Source: Lampropedia aestuarii
Lineage (GTDB): Bacteria; Pseudomonadota; Gammaproteobacteria; Burkholderiales; Burkholderiaceae_C
Assembly (NCBI RefSeq): GCF_004803635.1
Contig: NZ_SSWX01000011.1
Coordinates: 62,001-126,000, forward strand
DNA: 64,000 nucleotides
Direction: 5' to 3'
Shown here: positions 1 through 7,974 of the stretch, piece after piece
How positions within the stretch are numbered: the first letter of the stretch is position 1
Layout: the number at the start of each line of letters is the position of its first letter
Program-made: the position numbers and the translations under genes
The notes under the pieces: model-generated
Database searches by the model: none
Seen by the model: only the letters and a program-made list of their open reading frames with translations
What the model was told of the DNA's origin: nothing

Positions 1-347
1 CAGCCCGAGTTGCCTGCTGCTGCCCAGTCGTCAAAATCCTGCTGGTGGCCGCGCACATACACCATGGCATTGATGGCGCCAGAGCCTCCCACCACTTTGC
101 CACGCGGCGTGTACACGCGTTGGTTGGCCAGCTCTTTCTGCGCCGTCGTGCGATAGCGCCAGTTGTACTTGGGGTGGTAGAACAGCTGGGCAAAGCCCAA
201 AGGCATACGCAACCAGAAGGAGGTGTCATCAGCACCAGCCTCCAGCAACAGCACGCGGTGCTTGCCAGAAGCACTCAGACGCTCGGCCATAATGCAACCG
301 GCCGAGCCCGCCCCCACGATGATGTAGTCGAACTGTGAAGCGCTCAT
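1..347 (-). CDS. GMC-family FAD oxidoreductase, N-terminal part (runs off the window)
   Basis: This is the first ~115 codons of a glucose-methanol-choline oxidoreductase, a flavoenzyme family that oxidises alcohols such as choline or sugar alcohols. Seen: an N-terminal FAD dinucleotide-binding stretch with VGAGSAG, an acidic LLLEAGADD end of the Rossmann beta-2, and the family signature around GGSGAINAMVYVRG. The rest lies outside the window. The ATG sits 6 bp after the stop of the upstream dehydratase gene, so the two are almost certainly co-transcribed. The substrate cannot be read from this fragment; the operon context suggests a sugar or sugar acid. Confidence 0.88.
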   Translation of the reverse strand, partial: MSASQFDYIIVGAGSAGCIMAERLSASGKHRVLLLEAGADDTSFWLRMPLGFAQLFYHPKYNWRYRTTAQKELANQRVYTPRGKVVGGSGAINAMVYVRGHQQDFDDWAAAGNSG

Positions 348-353
348 CTCAAC

Positions 354-1604
354 TCACTCTTTATCCGTTGCGTAGCGTGCTTTCCAGCTGTCCGATGGGC
401 CGGCCTTCACATCAAAGGGCTGGCTGGAGACCGTCAAATGCAGGCGGTTGCTGGTGTAGGGCGTATGGGCCTTGACCACATCCATATTCAGCTCCACGCC
501 CAAACCTGGCTCGTTGGAAGGAATGATGTAGCCGTCTTCCCACTGAATAGGTTTTTTGAGAATTTCAGCGTGGAACCCGTCCCAGCGCATGATGCTTTCT
601 TGGATCAGGAAGTTAGGCGATGCCACGCCCACCTGAATGCTGGCAGCCGCGCCAATCGGGCCGTTATAGAGGTGCGGCGCGATTTGCGCATAGTGCACTT
701 CGGCCAGGCTGGCAATTTTCTTGGCTTCCAAAATCCCGCCCACGCGGCCTAAGTTCATCTGCAAAATCGAGGCCGCATTGTTGCGCAGCACGTCAAAGAA
801 TTCGTACTTGGTCGTCAAACGCTCACCTGCCGCAACCGGGATGCTGGTGCGTGCAGCCACGCGCGCCATGGCCTCGTTCTGGCCTGGCGGCACGGGCTCT
901 TCAAACCACAGCGGATCGTAAGGTTCGATATAGCGGGCCAAACGAATCGCCGATGAAGGCGTCATCTGGCCATGCGTGCCAAAAATCAGATCGCACTGGG
1001 AGCCGACGGCTTCGCGCAAGCGCTTGCAAAACGTCACCGACAGCTCCATCAAGTCCAAACTCAGCTGGTGGCCGCAATATGCGGTGTACGGACCTGCAGG
1101 ATCGAACTTGATCGCCGTAAAGCCTTGCTTGACATACTCTTGTGCACAGGCGACCGAAATTTCTATGTCTTCGTAATCGTGGCTGTATTCACCGTCGGCT
1201 GTTTTAGGGTAGAGGTAGGTGTAGGAGCGCAGGCGCTCATTGACCTTGCCCCCAATGAGTTGGTAGACCGGCTGGTTAGCCGCTTTGCCAATAATGTCCC
1301 AGCACGCCATCTCCAAGCCGCTGACCACGCCCATCATGCTCAGATCTGGGCGCTGCGTGAAACCACTCGAGTACGCCTCACGGAAGAATCGCTCGATATG
1401 GTGTGGATCGTGGTTTTCCAAATAGCGCTGGTACACATCACTAATTGCCGCCTCCATCACGCTAGGGTGAAAAGATGCTGCATACACCTCGCCAACCCCT
1501 TCAATACCGCAGTCGGTTTTGAGCTTCACGAAGATCCAGTAGCGGCCACCAATATAAGGAGGCGGTACGGCAACAACATAGGTTTCAAGAGAGGTAATTT
1601 TCAT
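354..1604 (-). CDS. Mandelate racemase/muconate lactonizing enzyme family protein (sugar-acid dehydratase-like)
   Basis: A 416-residue enolase-superfamily enzyme; relatives abstract a proton alpha to a carboxylate, most often dehydrating sugar acids such as galactonate. Seen: N-terminal capping domain (about 1-120), then the barrel with K166 in AIKFDP, H211 in GTHGQ, the metal-ligand pair E235/E236 in WFEEP, and E261 in AGER. The position that is usually the first Asp metal ligand (as in DFHGR of galactonate dehydratases) reads Gly209. The gene lies in a minus-strand operon with an aldehyde dehydrogenase, an MFS transporter and a GMC oxidoreductase. The family is clear, the substrate is not. 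Confidence 0.85.
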   Translation of the reverse strand: MKITSLETYVVAVPPPYIGGRYWIFVKLKTDCGIEGVGEVYAASFHPSVMEAAISDVYQRYLENHDPHHIERFFREAYSSGFTQRPDLSMMGVVSGLEMACWDIIGKAANQPVYQLIGGKVNERLRSYTYLYPKTADGEYSHDYEDIEISVACAQEYVKQGFTAIKFDPAGPYTAYCGHQLSLDLMELSVTFCKRLREAVGSQCDLIFGTHGQMTPSSAIRLARYIEPYDPLWFEEPVPPGQNEAMARVAARTSIPVAAGERLTTKYEFFDVLRNNAASILQMNLGRVGGILEAKKIASLAEVHYAQIAPHLYNGPIGAAASIQVGVASPNFLIQESIMRWDGFHAEILKKPIQWEDGYIIPSNEPGLGVELNMDVVKAHTPYTSNRLHLTVSSQPFDVKAGPSDSWKARYATDKE

Positions 1605-1677
1605 GGCTTTGGCTCGGTGGTATCAGGACAGGGACCACACCCTGTCCGCATTGTTAGACATAGTGCAGCGCTCAGGC

Positions 1678-2975
1678 TCACTGGCCGGGGAAACGGTAGT
1701 TCTCAGTGCGTTTGTGGTAGATCCACACCAACAGACTGCCCAGCAAACAGCAGACGGCGATGTAGACAAAATAAATCTGCGTGCCCAATTGACCTGGGTA
1801 TCGGTGCGAGATCGCAGAGTGAATCATTGGCAGGAAAATATCGGGCGAGAGACCAATCATCGAGATGATGCCCATGGCCAATCCGGTCACACGTGCAGGC
1901 ACCTGGCTGCGGTCAATAATGGCCCAGTACAAGCCGTGTACGGAGTAAGTCAGCAAGCCCAGTATCACAATGCATGCTGCCAAAAACCAGGTAGGCACTG
2001 AAGAAGGCACCGCAACAAACACGATCCAAACGATGGCAGCTATGACCATGCCCCAGCCCAGCACCTTGGTATTGCCCAAGCGGTCACCCAAAAATCCGCC
2101 GCCTATCGCACCAATGGGGCGCATCCACAGCTTGATCAAAGTCAGTTGTCCCGCTACCACCGCCGATGCCGAGAAATGCTCTTGGATATAGCTGGAGAAC
2201 GAGTAGGTTGCCCACAGCAATTGGTAGCCTGCCAGCACGATCAGGCTGATGAGCCAAATCTCAGGAATTGTGAGCAGCAAGACCACATCCCTCCAGAAGG
2301 ATGACTTCACACTGGTCGTGCTTTTTTCTTCGGCACTGCTGGCCGAATCGTTAGGCAGCAAGAACGTACAGATCACGCCCAGCGCCAAACAGGTGTACAC
2401 ATAGAAGTTAATCACCGGCCCCAAAGAGCCTTGCGGTGGGCGGCTGGCGTAGTAGGCAAAAATCGCCACCGCCGCCGATGCCAGCACCGCCTCGGTTAAG
2501 CCCCGCCCCCCATCAAGAATGCCGAAGAAGCGGCCTTGCTCACGCTCAGTGGCCAGCAGTTTCACCGCCCGCAAAATCGCAGACCAGAAGGTCAGGCCGC
2601 CTGCAATGCCCCAGCCAATAAAGATCAGTTGTAAAGAGCCAAAGTCAGGAAAAGTCGCAAACCACATGCCCAACAAGCCCACTGCCCCCAAAGAGAAGCC
2701 CACCAACCAGCGCGAGCTGACACGGTCGGCCAGCCACTGGGGATGTAGGTGATCACATAAACAATGCCCAAAATGGTGTATAGCTCGCCCAGCTGGTCGG
2801 CAGAAATACCAAACGCCTGCAGCAAGGTCACTTCAAAGTTTTGGCGCAAATACAGCAATGGATACAAAGCGCCCGCAGCCAGCGTGAGCAGGCCCAATTG
2901 AAAATAGCGCTGCCATGCACTGGACTGGCTTGGCGCCTGGACACCTTGGTGCCCTTTAGAAATGGTCACTGACAT
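1678..2975 (-). pseudogene. MFS transporter, interrupted by a frameshift
   Basis: Two overlapping reading frames together give one ~430-residue major facilitator permease. The 5' part starts at an ATG with AGGAG six bases upstream and reads through ILGIVYVITYIPSGW. It then shifts frame near 2726-2736, where LADRVSSRW would be expected. The rest continues in another frame from LVGFSLGAVGLLG to the stop. Restoring one TGGC unit (GGCTGGCC to GGCTGGCTGGCC) would repair the frame, so a 4-bp slip in a short tandem repeat explains it. The gene sits between the aldehyde dehydrogenase and the dehydratase, so it probably imports that operon's substrate. A sequencing error is the main alternative. Confidence 0.82.
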
Positions 2976-3110
2976 ATGTCTCCTGCTTTTCAAAAGCTTG
3001 TTGTGCGAAAAATTCTGGCGGCGCGCATCACAGGCGCAGCATCGCCCCACGCGTGCAGTCAGCTGCACGCGTTATGTGTTGTCTTGTCAAGAAAAAACTG
3101 CGTAGGTGGC

Positions 3111-4535
3111 TCAGTAAGAGCCCACCACCAGCCGTGTCTGCGTGAACGCCAGCATGCCGTGCATGCCATCGTCACCGCCTATGCCAGAGCGCTTCCAACC
3201 CGCATGAAAGCCTTGGTAAGGGTCATCGGGAATGCGGTTGACATAGCACTCCCCAGCTTCGATTTCGTTGGTCACACGCATGATCGTGCGGTAGTTCTCG
3301 CTGTACACCATGGAGGCCAAACCAAACTGGTGGTCGTTGACCATGTCCATGGCCTCATCCAGTGTTTGGTATGTCACCACAGCCAGCACAGGACCAAAAG
3401 TTTCTTCCTGCACAATTTCCATGTCTTGACGGCAGTTGGTCAGCAGTGTGGGCGGGTAGAAGAAGCCTTTGCCCTCTGGCACCACACCGCCGCACTCCAA
3501 GGTCGCACCATCGTCAATGGCGCGCTCGACCATGCGGTGAATATGCAGACGCGCATTGTTGTGAATCAGCGGTCCCATCCAATCGTGGTTTTTGCTGCGA
3601 TCGCCCCATTGGCGATTGCGCATGGCCTCGCTCAGCATGGCAATAAACTGCGGCGCCACCGACTCCTGCACGTACACGCGCTCAGCGGCAGTACACAGCT
3701 GGCCACAGTTAGATGTTTTGGAGCGCACGATGTCGGCAACCGCCTTGGCAAGATCCGCATCGGGCTCGACGATAACGGGTGTTTTACCGCCCAGCTCCAG
3801 CGCGGCCTTGGCAATATTTACTTGCGAATACTCCAGCACCTTGCGCCCTGCCCCCACACTGCCCGTCAACGTAATCATGCCAACCGCAGAGTGCGTGCAC
3901 ACCTGCTCTGCCACTTGGTGGTTCATGGCCACGATATTGATCACCCCGGCGGGAATGCCCGCATCCGCCACCGCCTGCGCAATTTCCAGTGCCGAGCACG
4001 GTGTGTAGCTGCTGGGGCGCACAATCACGGTATTGCCAGTAATCAGTGCGGGCGCCAGTTTGCGCATCAAGGTGTACACCGGTGAGTTGAATGGGATCAG
4101 GCAAACCACCACCCCAATCGGCTCACGGTAGAGCAGCAAATTTTCGTTGGCGTTGTCACTTGGCACGATCTCACCGGTAATGCGGCGCGCCCACTCGGCG
4201 TGGTAGCGCGTCACCTCCGCGGCATACACCACTTCACCGCGTGCATGTTCGGGGCTTTTGCCCGATTCCAAAGCCAGCGCCTTGCCAATGCTGTCGGCAC
4301 GTGCCACTAGCGCATCAGCCAGTTTGTGCAGGTACTTGCCACGCTCGACAGCAGGCAATTTGCGCCAGAGTTTTTGCGCACCTGCCGCCGCTTGCGTGGC
4401 CAGCAATGCATCTTCTGGCGTCACACAATCGACTGTCGCAACCAGCGCTTCCGTGGCTGGATTGAGCACCTCCAAGCGTGACGCTCCTTCGGAAGGTCTG
4501 AACTGGTTGTTGATGAAATTTTGATAATGCCGCAC
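3111..4535 (-). CDS. NAD(P)-dependent aldehyde dehydrogenase
   Basis: A 474-residue aldehyde dehydrogenase of normal family length, oxidising an aldehyde to the acid with NAD(P)+. Seen: N150 in the IPFN motif, E247 in the LELGGK motif (general base) and the nucleophile C281 in NCGQLCTA. The residue that is normally Lys in KPS/KPA and binds the cofactor ribose is Arg173 (VRPSS), an uncommon change. It resembles lactaldehyde/glycolaldehyde dehydrogenases (AldA type), but the substrate is not certain. It is the first gene of a minus-strand operon with an MFS permease, an enolase-superfamily dehydratase and a GMC oxidoreductase. Confidence 0.88.
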   Translation of the reverse strand: MRHYQNFINNQFRPSEGASRLEVLNPATEALVATVDCVTPEDALLATQAAAGAQKLWRKLPAVERGKYLHKLADALVARADSIGKALALESGKSPEHARGEVVYAAEVTRYHAEWARRITGEIVPSDNANENLLLYREPIGVVVCLIPFNSPVYTLMRKLAPALITGNTVIVRPSSYTPCSALEIAQAVADAGIPAGVINIVAMNHQVAEQVCTHSAVGMITLTGSVGAGRKVLEYSQVNIAKAALELGGKTPVIVEPDADLAKAVADIVRSKTSNCGQLCTAAERVYVQESVAPQFIAMLSEAMRNRQWGDRSKNHDWMGPLIHNNARLHIHRMVERAIDDGATLECGGVVPEGKGFFYPPTLLTNCRQDMEIVQEETFGPVLAVVTYQTLDEAMDMVNDHQFGLASMVYSENYRTIMRVTNEIEAGECYVNRIPDDPYQGFHAGWKRSGIGGDDGMHGMLAFTQTRLVVGSY

Positions 4536-4589
4536 TCGTTATTCCTTGTCTGGCTCGCTGATCGAGCTCACTGATCGAAACACGAGTGA

Positions 4590-4619
4590 ATCTTAGGTGT
4601 CAATTCCACATTCAGTCAA
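4590..4619 (-). promoter_or_regulatory. Candidate sigma70 promoter of the aldehyde dehydrogenase operon
   Basis: On the minus strand, TTGACT (4614-4619) and TAAGAT (4590-4595) are separated by 18 bp, about 55 bp upstream of the aldehyde dehydrogenase ATG. This is a motif match only. The palindrome at 4644-4657 lies just upstream of the -35, a position typical for an activator or for looping. Confidence 0.4.
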
Positions 4620-4643
4620 TAAATTTCAAATATATTATTTATA

Positions 4644-4657
4644 TTCCATATATGAAA
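4644..4657. promoter_or_regulatory. Candidate operator TTCCATATATGAAA
   Basis: This imperfect palindrome differs by one base from the perfect palindrome at 4924-4937. It sits directly upstream of the predicted promoter of the sugar-acid operon in an AT-rich stretch. Two copies 280 bp apart suggest a dimeric regulator, possibly of the GntR or IclR type. No regulator gene for it is present in the window, unless it lies beyond position 1. Confidence 0.45.
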
Positions 4658-4923
4658 TTAAATAGCGAGAACATCTATAAAAATCAGTGAGAAATTCCCT
4701 ATCACCTGCAGGACAAAAAACACGCCAACAATCCCCTCGCCAGTCCTTTCATGCTGGCAACAAAGAAAAATCAATCGCATGCTCAAGAAAAAAACGCTAA
4801 GCCAATGCATTCATTGGAATTTTTCAGTTTGTCTCTTGTATACCGCATTGAAGACTACACAGAAAAGCAAACCAAGCAGTACGGCATGCCACCTTGGCAA
4901 CGCATCCAAACGGCGCCAAGCTC

Positions 4924-4937
4924 TTCCATATATGGAA
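4924..4937. promoter_or_regulatory. Candidate operator, perfect 14-bp palindrome TTCCATATATGGAA
   Basis: A perfect 14-bp inverted repeat in otherwise gene-free DNA, with a second copy (one mismatch) at 4644-4657 near the operon promoter. The pairing of the two copies argues for a protein-binding site rather than chance. Confidence 0.45.
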
Positions 4938-5277
4938 TGATTTGGCAGACAATCGAGCGCTATGGCAGCCAACACGCCAGAACAGCCCTTCACGCAACTA
5001 ATAGGTGTTTTCCCTTGTTTATGCGTTTTTCGCACAATTGCCCGCTTAAAAAGAGCTGTGGCCATTAAAAAGTCACCTGCTCAGACAATGCCATGCAGTT
5101 AAGACCGGTCTGTATTTTTTCTTTGCAAACGCTGGAGATGGCCGCATTCACAATGCGCAGGGCATGACAAAACGGTCATAGCCTGCCGACTTGCGCTTGC
5201 AGCAAACAGGCGCCCGGATGAAGTGCTCGGGTTTGAGCGCCGGAATATGGATTTGAAAAAGACAACCGCATGGCTGC

Positions 5278-5597
5278 ACGCCGGCAGAAGTAAAGATGGC
5301 CAAGCCCACGTACGTGCGGCAAGCGGGTCAGGCTATTGGCAAACGCACTCTTGGTGCGGCGTGCAAGAACATCGGCATCAAGCAAATACGCCTTCATGAC
5401 TTGCGCCTCGCCTGGGCCATTTGGCATGCTCAAAATGCCCACAGCTTGTTCTCAAGAAATTGGGCGGCAGGAGTGAGTTCTTAATGGTGAAGAAGCATGC
5501 CAACCGAGCACCCTCCCACTTGCCCGGTGACGCAAACACGGTCAAGAATTGGGCAAATTTCGATACGCCAGGTTCTGAAAAGAAAAAAGCGGCCATG
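5278..5597 (+). pseudogene. Tyrosine recombinase (phage-type integrase), decayed C-terminal remnant
   Basis: The 3' end of an integrase can still be read in two frames. The first carries ACKNIGIKQIRLHDLRLAWAIWHAQN (about 5359-5440), matching the HxxR box of integrases (HDLRHTWASWHVQNG). After a shift near 5448 the other frame gives LKKLGGRSEFLMVKKHANRAPSHL, matching the LGGW..xMVxRYAHLAPEHL end. The catalytic Tyr of RYAHL is His here and the Arg-box His/Thr pattern is damaged, so the enzyme is dead. It points toward the 3' end of the CAU tRNA gene at 5624-5700, the expected place for an integrase next to a tRNA attachment site. Confidence 0.72.
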
Positions 5598-5606
5598 TAA
5601 GCCGCT
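5582..5606 (-). terminator. Rho-independent terminator of the tRNA gene
   Basis: On the minus strand the stem AGCGGC/GCCGCT with a 7-nt loop is followed by a run of six T. It begins 18 bp past the encoded CCA end of the tRNA gene. Confidence 0.6.
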
Positions 5607-5623
5607 GATTTCATTTGTGATTT

Positions 5624-5700
5624 TGGTAGGCCCAGCAGGGCTCGAACCTGCGACCAAAGGATTATGAGTCCTCTGCTCTAACCAACTGAGCTATAGGCCC
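5624..5700 (-). tRNA. tRNA with CAU anticodon (probably tRNA-Ile2, otherwise tRNA-Met)
   Basis: A 77-nt cloverleaf with encoded CCA. Seen: acceptor GGGCCTA pairing to the 3' strand, D arm AGCTCAGTTGGTTAGAGC, anticodon loop CTCATAA, and T arm with TTCGAGC. The anticodon CAU fits elongator Met or the minor Ile tRNA whose C34 is changed to lysidine. The acceptor pairs C4-G69 and C5-G68, known TilS identity elements in E. coli, and the loop context ACTCATAAT followed by TTTGGTCG favour Ile2. An integrase remnant lies at its 3' side. Confidence 0.93.
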
Positions 5701-5885
5701 AAACTAAGCTGGCAATTATTGCACATGAAACCTGCATCCAATTGTCTTTGCACTACAGTTTCGAAGTCGCAATTGTTTCTTTTTCAAAAACGATCCATTC
5801 AAACCTGATGGCTTTATCGGCCCAGCCTGCTTTCCTAGAATGGACTCACACTGCTAGCGCCGCAATGCATTCACTTGTGCGTGCG

Positions 5886-6085
5886 TCGTTTCCCAAGGAC
5901 GTGTATACGCGAAGGCCTTGGCCGGTTTTGGCCTGCCCGAAGGTTTGGCTGCGGCAATTGCGTCATGGGATGTCGGTGCAGCGCAAGGCGCGTTGTATTC
6001 CGATGACCGCACGCTCTCGCGCTTGATTGGTCGCCCCACTACACCTCTCAAGCAAGCCGTGGCAGACGCGCTGCAAGCGCTATAA
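5886..6085 (+). pseudogene. C-terminal remnant of a QorB-like SDR/NmrA-type oxidoreductase
   Basis: An open frame ending at TAA (6083-6085) reads YAKALAGFGLPEGLAAA, IASWDVGAAQGALYSDD and RTLSRLIGRPTTPLKQA. This matches the end of NAD(P)H:quinone oxidoreductases of the YtfG/QorB type, where LIGRPTT is near-invariant. Only about 65 codons remain; upstream DNA toward the tRNA has no nucleotide-binding N-terminus and no start signal. A likely cause is deletion or insertion at the tRNA-associated site. A rho-independent terminator still follows. Confidence 0.62.
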
Positions 6086-6095
6086 ACTACCCGCC

Positions 6096-6121
6096 AGAGC
6101 CGCATGAGCCTCGGCTCTTTT
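6096..6121 (+). terminator. Rho-independent terminator after the oxidoreductase remnant
   Basis: Stem AGAGCCG (6096-6102) / CGGCTCT (6112-6118) followed by TTT, 10 bp after the remnant's stop codon. Confidence 0.6.
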
Positions 6122-6125
6122 CTCC

Positions 6126-6144
6126 AGGGCGCCATCGGCGCCCT
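6126..6144. repeat. Perfect 8-bp inverted repeat (AGGGCGCC/GGCGCCCT)
   Basis: A strong hairpin with a 3-nt loop lies immediately after the terminator, followed by a further partial copy (GGCGCCCTA). There is no T tract. It may add to termination. The remaining DNA up to the fumarase start at 6327 shows no convincing gene. Confidence 0.4.
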
Positions 6145-6326
6145 TGTCGGCGCCCTATTGCACACTTGCGGGTTTTGGCGCGCATTGCCTGAGACAAAGG
6201 CGCATAACGGCGATAATTGCGCTGCGCTCCGAGTTGTGGCATCGCCAGATGCTTGGGAGTGCAGAGACAGTGTATTAACATGAAGGCACGGCCACTGGCC
6301 TGACCCTCACAACAAATCCCCACGCC

Positions 6327-7883
6327 ATGACTACTACTTCCATTCGTCAGGATGACCTGATCGAGTCGATTGCGGCTGCCCTGCAATACATCAGCTACTA
6401 CCACCCGAGTGACTATATTGAGCATTTGGCCCGTGCCTATGAATGGGAGCAAAGTCCTGCGGCCAAGGATGCGATGGCGCAGATTCTCACCAACTCCAAA
6501 ATGAGTGCCACTGGCCACCGCCCAATTTGCCAGGACACCGGCATCGTCAACGTGTTCCTCAAAGTGGGCATGGATGTGAAGTGGGACGGCTTCACCATGG
6601 GCCTGGAAGACGCGATCAACGAGGGCGTGCGCCGCGGCTACAACAACGCCGACAACCAGTTGCGCGCCTCGGTCGTGAGCGATCCGCAGTTTGCCCGCAA
6701 GAACACCAAGGACAACACACCTGCGGTGATTTCGGTGCAAATCGTGCCGGGCAATACCGTTGATGTGACGGTAGCGGCCAAAGGCGGCGGCTCCGAGAAC
6801 AAATCCAAAATGATCATGATGAATCCCAGCGACAACCTGGTCGACTGGGTGCTCAAAACCGTGCCGACCATGGGCGCGGGCTGGTGCCCGCCAGGCATGT
6901 TGGGCATTGGCATTGGCGGCACGGCTGAGAAAGCCGTCTTGCTGGCCAAGGAAAGCCTGATGGAAGACCTGAACATGTACGAGCTGCAGCAAAAATCGGC
7001 GCGCGGCGAAAAACTCGACCAAGTCGAAGAGCTGCGCCTGGAGCTCTACCAAAAAGTCAACGCGCTGGGCATTGGCGCGCAAGGCCTGGGCGGCCTGACC
7101 ACGGTGCTGGATGTGAAGATCAAGATGTACCCAACCCACGCGGCGTCCAAGCCGGTGGCAATGATTCCGAACTGCGCCGCCACGCGCCATGCGCACTTCG
7201 TACTCAAGGGCGAAGGCGCGGTGTATTTGGATGCACCATCGCTGGATCTGTGGCCCAAAATCGACTGGGAGCCAGACTACAACAAGAGCAAGAAGGTCAA
7301 CCTCGACACCCTGACCAAAGAAGAAGTGGCGAGCTGGAAACCGGGCGACACCTTGCTGCTCAACGGCAAGATGCTGACTGGTCGCGATGCCGCGCACAAG
7401 CGTATTCAAGACATGCTGGCCAAAGGTGAATCCTTGCCAGTGGACTTTACCAACCGCGTAATTTACTACGTTGGCCCGGTCGACCCGGTGCGTGACGAAG
7501 CCGTCGGCCCTGCCGGCCCCACAACGGCGACCCGCATGGACAAGTTCACCGACATGATGTTGGAGCAAACGGGTTTGATCGCCATGGTGGGCAAGGCCGA
7601 ACGCGGCCCAGTGGCAATCGAAAGCATCAAAAACCACCAAAGCGCCTATTTGATGGCTGTGGGTGGAGCGGCCTACCTGGTCTCCAAAGCGATCAAGACT
7701 GCCAAAGTCGTGGGCTTTGAGGATTTGGGCATGGAAGCCATTTACGAGTTTGATGTGGTCGACATGCCAGTGACCGTCGCTGTGGATGCAGGGGGCACCA
7801 GCGCCCACATCACCGGCCCTGCGATTTGGCAAGAGAAAATTGCCAAGGGCGAAGCCAAAGTGATGATGCTGACAGAAGTCTGA
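6327..7883 (+). CDS. fumA: Class I fumarate hydratase, iron-sulfur type
   Basis: A 518-residue two-domain class I fumarase, interconverting fumarate and malate in the TCA cycle with an oxygen-sensitive [4Fe-4S] cluster. Seen: the N-terminal domain with GHRPICQDTG (first cluster Cys) and later conserved Cys in WCPPGM and PNCAATRHAHF, then the C-terminal swivelling domain with GPAGPTTATRMDKF. Length fits the fused alpha-beta form (FumA/FumB), slightly shorter than in E. coli. It stands alone on the plus strand between two terminators. The related tartrate dehydratases are the alternative, but the single-chain fusion favours fumarase. Confidence 0.92.
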   Translation: MTTTSIRQDDLIESIAAALQYISYYHPSDYIEHLARAYEWEQSPAAKDAMAQILTNSKMSATGHRPICQDTGIVNVFLKVGMDVKWDGFTMGLEDAINEGVRRGYNNADNQLRASVVSDPQFARKNTKDNTPAVISVQIVPGNTVDVTVAAKGGGSENKSKMIMMNPSDNLVDWVLKTVPTMGAGWCPPGMLGIGIGGTAEKAVLLAKESLMEDLNMYELQQKSARGEKLDQVEELRLELYQKVNALGIGAQGLGGLTTVLDVKIKMYPTHAASKPVAMIPNCAATRHAHFVLKGEGAVYLDAPSLDLWPKIDWEPDYNKSKKVNLDTLTKEEVASWKPGDTLLLNGKMLTGRDAAHKRIQDMLAKGESLPVDFTNRVIYYVGPVDPVRDEAVGPAGPTTATRMDKFTDMMLEQTGLIAMVGKAERGPVAIESIKNHQSAYLMAVGGAAYLVSKAIKTAKVVGFEDLGMEAIYEFDVVDMPVTVAVDAGGTSAHITGPAIWQEKIAKGEAKVMMLTEV

Positions 7884-7918
7884 TCAAACACCCTAGGGCT
7901 CGTCCCTTAAAGCCCAAA

Positions 7919-7955
7919 AGCAGCACAGCGCTCCCCAGCCTTGTGCTGCTTTTTT
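7919..7955 (+). terminator. Rho-independent terminator of the fumarase gene
   Basis: Stem AGCAGCACA (7919-7927) / TGTGCTGCT (7942-7950) followed by TTTTT, 35 bp after the stop codon. Confidence 0.85.
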
Positions 7956-7974
7956 ATTGGCCGACTGGCTGAGC

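Larger units (their letters stand above)
4536..5277. other. AT-rich non-coding region upstream of the aldehyde dehydrogenase operon
   Basis: Apart from the promoter and two palindromes listed separately, no coding region is convincing here. Short open frames lack ribosome-binding sites and recognisable protein features. Base composition is clearly more AT-rich than the flanking genes, consistent with a control region next to a decayed integration site. Confidence 0.5.

Noticed and set aside
6104-6283. 59-codon frame with a glycine-zipper-like start (GAIGALVGALL) before fumarase
   Set aside because: It overlaps a clear terminator and hairpin, has no ribosome-binding site, and its second half looks random.
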